DNA from: Thermoplasmatota archaeon
GTDB taxonomy: Archaea; Thermoplasmatota; Penumbrarchaeia; Penumbrarchaeales; Penumbrarchaeaceae
Reading direction: 5' to 3'
DNA: 32,258 nt
Assembly (NCBI GenBank): GCA_025457865.1
Contig: JALOTP010000023.1
Span: forward strand, 1-32,258
The notes beneath the pieces are model-generated. The model saw only the letters and a program-made list of their open reading frames with translations. It was not told the DNA's origin and searched no databases. Within the stretch, counting starts at the first letter, position 1. Every line of letters begins with the position of its first letter. Both the position numbers and the translations under genes were made by a program. This document shows positions 8,298 to 16,500 of this stretch, in pieces.

Positions 8298-8864
8298 ATG
8301 GGGTCCTCCGAAGGGACTGAATGCCCTGCCTGTCATTTGTCCTCCTTGACCATGAGCGTCATTACGGTGGACGTTCCTTATTTCGGAGAGGTCATACTTT
8401 CCACGATCATATGCCCGCTCTGCGGGATGAAGAGCACTGATGTCCATCCTGTTGGGGTCAGGGAACCTGCCAGGTACGTTCTCCAGATCCGTTCCGCTGC
8501 CGACCTGGATGTCAGGGTGGTCCGTTCATCCACCTCGAAACTGTCCATACCCGAGATCGGGTTGGTAGTTGAGCCAGGAAGCGCTCTGGACGGCTACATA
8601 ACTAATGTGGAGGGCGTCCTGAGAAAGCTTCTTGAGGTGGTGAGGACCATGGAGCGCGACCTTGGTGATGACAAGGAGCGCATCGAGAAGGCCAGGGGTC
8701 TGATAGGCCTCCTGGAGAGTGTCATTGCGGGGAATTCGGCCAATGATGGGCCATTGACGCTCATCCTCGAGGACCCCCTGGGCAACGGCCTGATGGCCTC
8801 CTCTGACGGAAGGGTGGTAAGGTCTCTGCTTGATGGAGAATGGGGCCAAGGGCCCATCCAATGA
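8298..8864 (+). CDS. ZPR1 zinc-finger domain protein
   Basis: This 188-residue protein carries one ZPR1 module: a C4 zinc finger CPAC (Cys9, Cys12) and CPLCG (Cys39, Cys42) separated by a strand-rich stretch with DVPYFGEV, then a beta-rich domain containing REPARYVLQI and a helical region ending in ILEDPLGNG, all landmarks of the family. Eukaryotic ZPR1 has two such modules and binds translation elongation factor eEF1A, recently viewed as a folding factor for it; archaeal proteins have a single copy and their role is inferred to be similar. The ATG at 8298 is preferred over a TTG six bases upstream, but neither has a strong ribosome binding site. The gene follows sepF by 22 bp and converges on queE. 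Confidence 0.85.
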   Translation: MGSSEGTECPACHLSSLTMSVITVDVPYFGEVILSTIICPLCGMKSTDVHPVGVREPARYVLQIRSAADLDVRVVRSSTSKLSIPEIGLVVEPGSALDGYITNVEGVLRKLLEVVRTMERDLGDDKERIEKARGLIGLLESVIAGNSANDGPLTLILEDPLGNGLMASSDGRVVRSLLDGEWGQGPIQ

Positions 8865-8888
8865 AGGACGGAGCGCCTCCTTTTTGGA

Positions 8889-9650
8889 TCAGACCCCGCG
8901 CCGTCCCTCGTCCCAGATGACCTTGTGCGATTGGACCATGAACCTTATCCTGCCTTTCAAATTCCCTTGCACCGGAGCTAGGTCGCGGACCTTTGAGAGA
9001 AGTGGTCCGGCGAGCAGGGCACCATCCTTGTTGCCGCACGGTGTTATCACGATATTGGTCGTTGTTGGATGGTCCCTGAGGAAGGCAAATGTGAAATCGA
9101 GGTCCTTTTGGTCCTTGACTACGAACTTGAGCTGGCCGTTCTTGCCCAGGAGCGCCAGATTGCCTAGGAGGAAGGTGCCGCTCATACCGGACGAGGGCGT
9201 CTTCACATCGACAGAGAGGAAGGTCCCTGGGGCCCTCTCGACCACAGGACCTATGTCCTTCGAACCGTTCGTTTCGAGATCGATAGTGAAGCCTTCCCCA
9301 AGTAGGGCCTCGATGAGCCTTATGCAGTTCTCCTGCTCAAGAGGCTCCCCACCTGTGACGCAGACCAGGGGCAATGAGAGCTCCTTGGCCTTGTCCATCA
9401 ATTCATCGATGGACATGGTCGTGCCGGCCTCTGGATCTCTAGAGTAACGCGTATCGCACCAGCTGCATTCCAAACTGCACCCTGCGAGCCTTATGAATGT
9501 CGTCGGGAGCCCCGTATGCACCCCTTCCCCCTGGAAGGAGGGGAAGACCTCCGTTACCCTTAGGTCCGCTCTGCCACCCCCTTGGAGAGCAACGGGTCCT
9601 TGATGCCTGCCAGCTCGAACCCTTTCTGTCTGAAGAGACAGGAATCGCAC
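8889..9650 (-). CDS. queE: 7-carboxy-7-deazaguanine synthase QueE (radical SAM)
   Basis: QueE converts 6-carboxytetrahydropterin to 7-carboxy-7-deazaguanine, the second dedicated step toward preQ0, the precursor of archaeosine in tRNA. The radical-SAM cluster motif CSLECSWC (Cys58, Cys62, Cys65), the N-terminal FPSFQGEG substrate motif, VTGGEPL at about 96-102 and DLETNGS are all present. The start is doubtful. The family's usual N-terminus aligns with LRVTEVFPSF, where the codon is CTA (9563-9561) directly overlapping the queC stop TAA. The nearest canonical start in frame is GTG at 9650, which adds 29 residues that also encode the conserved zinc-binding end of QueC. Translational coupling with an unusual start is an alternative. 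It is the last gene of queD-queC-queE. Confidence 0.92.
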   Translation of the reverse strand: MRFLSLQTERVRAGRHQGPVALQGGGRADLRVTEVFPSFQGEGVHTGLPTTFIRLAGCSLECSWCDTRYSRDPEAGTTMSIDELMDKAKELSLPLVCVTGGEPLEQENCIRLIEALLGEGFTIDLETNGSKDIGPVVERAPGTFLSVDVKTPSSGMSGTFLLGNLALLGKNGQLKFVVKDQKDLDFTFAFLRDHPTTTNIVITPCGNKDGALLAGPLLSKVRDLAPVQGNLKGRIRFMVQSHKVIWDEGRRGV

Positions 9651-10294
9651 CTCATGCAGGGTCTGTCACCGCCACTGTAGCATGACCATGTGAGGGAAAG
9701 GTCCAATCCGAGCTCTGTCCCCTTTGATATTATCTGATCCTTGGTCATATCAAGGAGCGGGACCCTGACCATTATCGGCCGTCCCTCGACCCCCCTCTTC
9801 GTTGCCAGGTCCACGGTCCTCTGGAACGATTCGAAGAACTCCCTTCTGCAGTCTGGATACCCGGAATAATCGACCGCGGTAGCACCTATGAATATGGCAT
9901 CGGCCCCTATAGACTCGGCAAGACCGACGGCCATGGAGAGGAAGACCAGGTTCCTTGCCGGGACATAGGTGATAGGAATATCCTTGACGGATGCGATGTC
10001 CCTGTCGAGCGGTACATCACCACCCCCTGTCAGGGCGCTCCCGTGGAAGATATGGGAAGGTAGCTCGACGATCCTATGGTCCTCAACTCCCAGTGATGCG
10101 GCCACCATCCTAGCGCTCCTCACCTCCCTGTCGTGCCTCTGGCCGTAGATGAAGGTAAGAGCTGTGCAGGTGTATCCCTCGCTCCTTGCGATCGATAGGG
10201 TAGTGGCGGAATCTATTCCTCCCGAAAGAAGTACTATGCATCTCAGTGACCTTCCCCCTATCCGGCACCGCGAGCTGTGAGGTCCATAGAGCAC
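9560..10294 (-). CDS. queC: 7-cyano-7-deazaguanine synthase QueC
   Basis: QueC converts 7-carboxy-7-deazaguanine to preQ0 using ATP and ammonia. It has the PP-loop SGGIDS (residues 24-29), GQRHDREV near 51-58, and the C-terminal zinc site with Cys205, Cys213, Cys216 and Cys219 in the TWSCYSGG...PCMRCDSC region. The conserved beginning corresponds to LRCIVLLSGG, where the first codon is CTG at 10246, eleven bases after the queD stop and directly after GGGGAAGG. The only canonical start in frame is GTG at 10294, inside queD, which would add 16 residues with no family counterpart. I give the GTG coordinate but regard CTG initiation, or a small indel near the ATG at 10241, as real possibilities. 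The gene overlaps queE at its 3' end. Confidence 0.92.
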   Translation of the reverse strand: MLYGPHSSRCRIGGRSLRCIVLLSGGIDSATTLSIARSEGYTCTALTFIYGQRHDREVRSARMVAASLGVEDHRIVELPSHIFHGSALTGGGDVPLDRDIASVKDIPITYVPARNLVFLSMAVGLAESIGADAIFIGATAVDYSGYPDCRREFFESFQRTVDLATKRGVEGRPIMVRVPLLDMTKDQIISKGTELGLDLSLTWSCYSGGDRPCMRCDSCLFRQKGFELAGIKDPLLSKGVAERT

Positions 10295-10761
10295 CAGGCT
10301 CCCTGTCCCATACCCTCGTCCACTCCCAGCTCTATCCTTGAGATATTCACCCCGGGCCCTGTCTCCTTTATGAACCTCTCCAGAAGGTACCTCGATAATT
10401 CCTCGGCCGTTGACATCCTTATGGGCAGGAGGATGGCGTCCTCCTTGGGAATGGAATAGGTCCTGCCCCCCAGGTCCACGACGACGTTCCTTCCGTCCTC
10501 TGAGCTCGTAACTCCGATCTCCTCGTTCCCGGTCGGTATTATGGTCCTATGGTCCAACACGCTGGCGAGCCCCCTCAGGACCTCCTTTACCCTGCCGAAA
10601 TCGAAGAGCATCATATCTTCGTTGACGGAACCCGTGATCCTGAGGTGGATGCAGTATGTATGTCCGTGGAGCCTGGAGCACTTGTCATGCCTTAAGAGCA
10701 TGTGGCAGGAGGAGAACCTTATGCCGCTCTTCCAGCCGTCTATCTCTATCCTTCGCTCCAT
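10258..10761 (-). CDS. queD: 6-carboxytetrahydropterin synthase QueD (PTPS family)
   Basis: QueD makes 6-carboxy-5,6,7,8-tetrahydropterin from dihydroneopterin triphosphate, the first dedicated step to 7-deazaguanines. The zinc ligands are visible as His20 (SSCHML) and the HGH pair His32/His34, with the candidate catalytic Cys28 in DKCSRLHGHTY, and an LDH (Asp70, His71) motif. At 167 residues it is longer than bacterial QueD (about 120) because of an insertion around residues 80-115, which is common in archaeal members. The ATG at 10761 lies about 27 bp from a TATA-like element and lacks a ribosome binding site, suggesting a leaderless transcript. It heads the queD-queC-queE operon; the product preQ0 feeds archaeosine synthesis in tRNA. 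Confidence 0.9.
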   Translation of the reverse strand: MERRIEIDGWKSGIRFSSCHMLLRHDKCSRLHGHTYCIHLRITGSVNEDMMLFDFGRVKEVLRGLASVLDHRTIIPTGNEEIGVTSSEDGRNVVVDLGGRTYSIPKEDAILLPIRMSTAEELSRYLLERFIKETGPGVNISRIELGVDEGMGQGAWCSMDLTARGAG

Positions 10762-10780
10762 GACGGTCCATGGAGGACGG

Positions 10781-10797
10781 GATAGATAATACTCACC
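10781..10797 (-). promoter_or_regulatory. Predicted TATA box for queDCE
   Basis: The minus strand reads GTGAGTATTATCTATCC; its centre is about 28 bp before the queD ATG, which fits transcription beginning at or next to the start codon. Confidence 0.4.
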
Positions 10798-10803
10798 CCT
10801 TGT

Positions 10804-12378
10804 TCAGAAGGTCCTCTTCCGAGTGCAGGACCTGATGGCGGGGACCATGACAAGGAGAAGTATTGGCGTCAACAGCAAAGGAGTGGGACCAGGTGTCGAT
10901 AGCTGCGTCCGGCTGCCCGGCAGGTTCCCCGGGTTCACCTTCTCATCGACGTACATCTTCAGATGGCCGTGAGGTTCGAACTTTACGCTGTTGTATGATA
11001 TCAGGATATCATGGCTCACGCCTGAGGACCTCCTGATGCTGAAGAAGTTGTAATAGTAGTCCAGATTGAAGATGTCCTCCCCATCCACTTTGACGAATTC
11101 TCCCGTGTCTATCCAGTCAGTGATCCTGTAGGGGTCCCTGAACAGGAACTCACTGTTGACGGGGTCGATGGGTGCGATGACGTAGTCACCGCCCTTCAAG
11201 GGTATGTACACATTGAACCAGCCATGCCCTCCCCAGGTCTCTTCCTGGGGGTCATAGAGGTAGCCTATCTCCAACCATGCCGGGATCCCGACAGCTCTGC
11301 AAAGGGACGCCATCAGGAGCGATTGGTCGTCACAGTCGCCGTACCAGTCCCTGAGGCATCCCAGGGGGTACTTCGGATAGGAGCCGTACTCCCTCTCGTC
11401 GGCTATCCTCTGGGAGGGTGTCGTATAGTTGAAATGGTCCTTGATCCACTGGTAGATATCCTTGACCATCCCAAGGACCGTGTCCTCGTCCTTGGTTATG
11501 GACCTTGCGATGCCCCTTATGGTCGGGTCCGTCGGATGGTACCTGTAGAGGTCAGGTGCCCCATCATTGTCATCGTCGATGGCCTCCCCGCCCTTTTCGA
11601 CGATCCATTCGTCGTCAAGGTATGAGTCCTTATAGGCCTGGGGAATGTCGTCAACGGTACCCGACTCCTCTTCTTGTATGTCCCAACGGTGGGAGTGGAG
11701 GGTCGCATCGAACCTGGCCTTGTACTGCCGGGCCCCCCTGACGTTCTCAAGTTCCCAACCGGTCATCTTGTTCCTCTCGTTGTCCCAGTCGAGGAGTGGG
11801 ATGGTCGGGTCAGGGGTGAGCTGAACGTCCAGGACATCCTGGATTACGAAGTCCGGTTCATCGGCCCTGTCCGGCTCGGTTGGGATGTCGAAGGCCGGGG
11901 CGACCCTGATATTCACCTCGTCGGCCTGCCCGTTGCTGACCGTCAGGTCGAAGACTATCTCCATGGATACATTGACCCATTCGGGGAAGTCCCTATAGGG
12001 CCTCATGAGGTCCTTGAGCCTGTTGAGACCGGTGGCCTCCCTGATATCATGGAAAGGGAACCCCGGGGCAAAGAGCAGGAAGACTATCAGAAGGGAAAAG
12101 AGTATTCGTGCGGTCCATTTGAGCACACCCATGCCCTTCTTCTTCCCTTGAGGTCCCTTCTTTGGGACCTTGTCCGTTTTCGGCCTTTCCTTGGATGGAC
12201 CGGCCTCCTTGGGGCCGTTCCTGGCGGGAGGCGGGTCCCTGCTCCTCCGACCTGTCATCTTCCCTCCCTTGTTCAGAGAGCCAGATCTCACCGGGGCCTC
12301 ATCAGTGGTCTCGGTATCCCCGTCTGACATGTCCCATTCTTCCTCTTCCTCGTCCGTAAGGACCTTGACCTTGGGCAT
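10804..12378 (-). CDS. Membrane-anchored transglutaminase-like cysteine protein
   Basis: The 524-residue product starts at the ATG at 12378, preceded by a clear GGAGGT site; a GTG 14 codons upstream is less likely. A long acidic then basic, low-complexity cytoplasmic stretch (about residues 1-84) precedes one hydrophobic helix (about 88-106). The extracytoplasmic part holds a calcium-loop-like DDDNDGAPD near 268-276 and a transglutaminase-like core: GDCDDQS with candidate nucleophile Cys349, GGHGWFNVY with His385, and PIDPVN with Asp405, the expected catalytic triad. Near the C-terminus a second hydrophobic stretch follows STPGPTP and ends in a basic tail, like a membrane anchor or sorting signal. 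Such archaeal proteins may be peptidases or amide-transferring enzymes; activity is not known. Confidence 0.82.
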   Translation of the reverse strand: MPKVKVLTDEEEEEWDMSDGDTETTDEAPVRSGSLNKGGKMTGRRSRDPPPARNGPKEAGPSKERPKTDKVPKKGPQGKKKGMGVLKWTARILFSLLIVFLLFAPGFPFHDIREATGLNRLKDLMRPYRDFPEWVNVSMEIVFDLTVSNGQADEVNIRVAPAFDIPTEPDRADEPDFVIQDVLDVQLTPDPTIPLLDWDNERNKMTGWELENVRGARQYKARFDATLHSHRWDIQEEESGTVDDIPQAYKDSYLDDEWIVEKGGEAIDDDNDGAPDLYRYHPTDPTIRGIARSITKDEDTVLGMVKDIYQWIKDHFNYTTPSQRIADEREYGSYPKYPLGCLRDWYGDCDDQSLLMASLCRAVGIPAWLEIGYLYDPQEETWGGHGWFNVYIPLKGGDYVIAPIDPVNSEFLFRDPYRITDWIDTGEFVKVDGEDIFNLDYYYNFFSIRRSSGVSHDILISYNSVKFEPHGHLKMYVDEKVNPGNLPGSRTQLSTPGPTPLLLTPILLLVMVPAIRSCTRKRTF

Positions 12379-12435
12379 CGGAGGACCTCCTGTACGACCG
12401 CTCTCATTATTGGCCGGCACATCATGGGTGCCTGT

Positions 12436-12449
12436 ACATAATCAATCTT
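12436..12449 (-). promoter_or_regulatory. Possible TATA element for the transglutaminase-like gene
   Basis: The minus strand reads GATTGATTATGTAC. Initiation would fall near 12415, giving a short leader to the ATG at 12378 and excluding the upstream GTG as the start. The match to consensus is modest. Confidence 0.3.
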
Positions 12450-12492
12450 TTCACGTTCGGGCGATGGACCGATGAATATGACCGGACCTCTG

Positions 12493-13416
12493 TCAGCTGA
12501 CCTTTATGGAGAAGAGGACCTCATGGGAGGCCTTGTTGGACGAAGCGTCAGAGGACCTGATCAGGAGCCTTAGGTCCATCTGGTCCCTGAGCTCCGATGA
12601 GGATGGGTCCCTGACCTCGAGTCGGAGTCCGTACAGGTTCTTCTCCCATACCTCCTCAGAACCGCCGCTCCAGACCTTCTTCAGCTCCTTGAATTCTTTT
12701 TTTGAAGGGTCGAAAGAGGTCTTGTCATCGACACTCCCAAGCGTTATGTTGAGGGCGGGATGGGCCGTCATCTCCTTCCATTCGCCCTGGACGAGCCTAT
12801 CAAGGGTCAGATCGACGCCCCTTAGGTCCCAGTTGTCGGTCACGACCACGAAGATGGATATGTTCCTCAGTCCGTTCATGTTCTCTATGGGGGATATCTC
12901 GCCTACGGATGCGGTCTCGTCCCCTATCAACATCTTACGCCCTCCACTGTAGTCGATATAGGATATGTTCATCTGGTTCTCCAGGTCGAGCTGGACGAGG
13001 TCCTTGGATATGACCGGTGCTGAGAGGTCGGTAAAGGGCGGGTTCATGGAGAGCATCCAGATGACGAACCATGTCAGGGTGTACATCGCTCCGTTCTCCA
13101 GCCATTTCTTCCAATCAAGGGTCTTTATCACTATCCCGAACCTCGAGAACAGATAGATGACAAGAGCGAACATCAGGACAGGGGATAGGAGCGGTACGTA
13201 GAGATGGAAGCCACCCCCTATGAGAATGGCCAAGCGCATGATAAGGAAGGACCCGAGGCCTGCAAGGATGGCAACGCCGAGCGATATCCCGAGCATCTTC
13301 GCCGAGCGGTTCTCCTTCTGCATATGGTCCAGCTCATCGAACTCCTCGGGCTTGAAGGCCTTCTTCTCCTCTTCCTCTGCCTGGACCTCGCCCTCTATGT
13401 TTCTCCTGCGCGCCAA
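12493..13416 (-). CDS. Unrecognised membrane protein with extracytoplasmic beta domain
   Basis: I do not recognise this family. The protein has about 307 residues if it starts at the TTG at 13416 (after GGTGA), or 322 from an ATG at 13461 that lacks a ribosome binding site. The N-terminus is short and charged (ARRRNIEGE then a Glu/Lys-rich stretch). Three hydrophobic helices follow at about residues 40-60, 68-90 and 105-125. The remaining 180 residues are predicted outside and look beta-rich, with NISIFVVVTDNWDLRGVDL and a C-terminal LLIRSSDAS...VLFSIKVS. It sits between the transglutaminase-like gene and the HerA-DUF835 gene on the same strand, with gaps of about 115 bp on each side, so separate transcription units are possible. 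Confidence 0.72.
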   Translation of the reverse strand: MARRRNIEGEVQAEEEEKKAFKPEEFDELDHMQKENRSAKMLGISLGVAILAGLGSFLIMRLAILIGGGFHLYVPLLSPVLMFALVIYLFSRFGIVIKTLDWKKWLENGAMYTLTWFVIWMLSMNPPFTDLSAPVISKDLVQLDLENQMNISYIDYSGGRKMLIGDETASVGEISPIENMNGLRNISIFVVVTDNWDLRGVDLTLDRLVQGEWKEMTAHPALNITLGSVDDKTSFDPSKKEFKELKKVWSGGSEEVWEKNLYGLRLEVRDPSSSELRDQMDLRLLIRSSDASSNKASHEVLFSIKVS

Positions 13417-13527
13417 TAGGGTCACCGACCGATATGAACTGGGTTTGGTGAGAAGGGGCATTGTTCTAAAAGGTTTCCATCGTCCTAAGGGTCAACGACC
13501 CCGTTATCCACAGGTCGATCGGCCACC

Positions 13528-16500
13528 TCATACCCCCTTTAGGGCCTTGCCTATGACCGATGACATCTCTCGGTCCACCTTTCCGGTCCTGCCATCCACT
13601 GCTATGTAGCGGATACGCCCCTCCCCGGAGACCTTTACCGCAAAGTAAGGATAATGCAATGTGTCATGTTCGATCAGACGGGCCCCACCAAGGAAATGGG
13701 ATATGACCCGCTCGGCATCGACCGAACTGAAGATCGGTCCCAGGAGCCTCTCCTCGACAGATGTCCTTTCCGGCCTTATCCCCAGGTCCCTGGACCATGG
13801 TCTTCCAGGCAGGTCCAGGTCCTCAGGCAGCGAATAGACGTAGGTCCTTGCCTCCTGCGTTCGGCGTTTCACCAATCCCTTCTTCGCTAGGGATGTGAGG
13901 AGCCTTCTCGTATCCCTAAGCGTCAGGGAGGCATCCCGGGACAGCCCCTCATCGTCCTTGGCCGTCCTGGTCAGGTTGACCATGAGCGCCGATTCCTTCT
14001 CGGTAAGTGATAGGAGCCTAGGCAGTCCCAGGCTCCGTTTAAGGCCAGACCCACCCGTCCAGACGATCTCTCCTAAGAGCGCGTCGAATAGGATGTCCCC
14101 CTCCTTGCTGGAGCCTGGGAGCCATCCTTTATAGCGGACCCTGAACCTGTAGAGGGGTGCAAAGACCGGTACCAGTTCATCTATCGTCTCCCTTGGCCCC
14201 CTCAGGAAAGAACGCTTCAGGTCACCTCTAGCTGCCTGCAGGGCCATTCCTTCGGAGATGGATGGTCTTACGATGACAACCTCCAGCCCCTCCTTCAGTA
14301 CCCTGGCCTTCATGCGTACCTTTTCCTGAGGTGAAGGAGGTCCTTGTTCCTTTTCGGTCGCTTTGACAGGCGTCCCCTTGGGACCCGTAGGACCGCTCTT
14401 GGTTCCCGCCTTCAGACCTTCAAGGCCTTCCTTCAAAGCCCTCTCTAGCCCTTCTATCCTGCGCATGTCATCCTTGCGGTCCCTCTCCATCCTTTCTATC
14501 AGTTCGGTCACAAGAGGGTCCTGCGGAGCTGATACTGTGCCCTTCAGAAGTGGGACGCTAGCTCTCTCCTTTATACCGTCCAGTTCGTCCATGATGGTCT
14601 CCATGTCCTCCTTGCTGCCTTCCCTGGCCACCTTGTTGACGTCATCCCAGACAAGGACAAGCCTTCCTGGCCGAGCCTTTCCGCTCCTCCTCTTACGTCC
14701 GGTATCATGGGATCGTCCATGGTCCCCCTCGTCCAAGGACACTTTGGATTCCAGGTCCGATATGGCGTTCTTCACCGCCATCCTTTCGCCGAGCACCTGA
14801 CGGGTCCCATCGACAGCCTCCTTGACGCTGGGAGCAGAAGGTCCATCAACCGTCCCTTCGACCTTCTTCACCCCCTCCATCCTGAGAGCGTCCATCCTAT
14901 GGAGCAGCTCGTCTTCGGTGCCATCGGTGGGAAGTCCAAGGACAGTGCACATCCAGACGAGCTCGCTCCTTGTGAGGGCACCCTTCTGAGCCTGCCCTTT
15001 GGTCTCAGGTGGTCCGGTGGGGGCATCGGTCCTACCCAGAACGACATCCATCTCTGGACTAACTAGCTCGATGAGTCCATTCTCAACCCCTGGTTCGAGC
15101 ACAACTATGAGCGTATGCTCGCCGAGTACGACCTTTTCGTGGAGCGCCTGGAGAAGATGCCTCAATGGTCCGTCCCCGTTGTTCTTGAGAAGGAAATCGA
15201 CCCCTTCTATGAGCACTACCGATCCCTTCTTTCCCTCCAGGAAGGCTTGAGCTTCCATCGAGATGGATTGAAGGTCCGTCGGTGGTATGGTCCCATCTCC
15301 AGGGGTGGATGAGAGCCAGTGATTTGATGTCTCCCCGAGGGCAGGGGGTACCGAGAGTCGGTCAGGATGCAGCCGGGTGAAGGTGATGACCCCGTTCACA
15401 CCGCCGGATGCCTCCAGGGCTTTGAGCGTCCTGTTTGCGTCATTTTCGAGCATAAGTATGGACCTTCCCTTGAGGCCGATGGTCAGGTCCATACCCGATG
15501 AGGGCGGGGTCCCGGCAGATGGGGCTGCGGACCACATCGTTCCGGGAGCTTCCATCGGTGGTTGGACAGTGGCTGCCACCGCTCTAGATGAGGCTCTCCC
15601 TTGGCGGCCTACAGACCGAGGGGTCGGAGCTCTGTCACCAGCAGAGGTCGATGATATGGGCAGGATCTGGTGTTTCGGCCTAGACTCCATGAAGGCCTTG
15701 GGCATTGCCGAAGAGCCGGCATGGTGGGAGAGCCTTGGTCGGACCCTGAGCAGGAAGGCCCTCTGCTGTGTCCTCTGGTCGGCTATTATGGACGTGCCTA
15801 CTGGTATGGCCCTTATGAAATCGGAATTGGCGAACTCGGCGGGCAGCTTGGAGGGGACCCGCCGTCTCATGGCGGTCATATCGTCCTCTAGCGCCAGATT
15901 GTGTCCGATCAATATGTCCACCTGTGAAAGGATCTCGTCGCTGGTGGACGCCGGGCGCTGCGTCGCAAGTATCAGTGCGCAGCCCGGCTTCCTCCCCTGT
16001 TTGGTATATTCGACCAGCGCCTCGGTGGCGGTGGTCTGCCTCCCGTGTGGCAGGATGATATGCGCTTCATCGATCAGGAGCCATGTGACAGGTATGTTGT
16101 CCGGGTCAGCTTCATTGACGGTGCCGTTCTCCTCCAGCCTCGCGGCCCTGATCCTTGCCGATAGGACCTTCCTTGCGACCATACCGGTTATCAGGCTCCT
16201 CTTGGAATCGCCAAGGTTGGGGTCGCTGACATCGAGCACGGTTATCCTGTTTGCCGATGAAAGGTCCCTTAATGGTGTCCCCTCAAGATCGAATATGCCC
16301 CATCCTGAGGCTGCGGTGAACCTTGCGGATATGGACCTCCTTGTCTGTGGGCTGAAACCCCCTGTCTTGCTGTTAATCAGGAGTGATGTATCTATGCACT
16401 GGACGATATCGGAGATGGAGAACCTGTCCCCCCGGCCTCCTATATGGAGGATCCTGCCCTCGCTCACGGAATCATAACCGTTCTGGACCTGTTCTATGAT

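Noticed and set aside
15377..16477. 366-codon plus-strand frame
   Set aside because: It is antisense to the ATPase domain of the HerA-DUF835 gene, whose motifs are unmistakable; long antisense frames are expected from GC-rich third positions.
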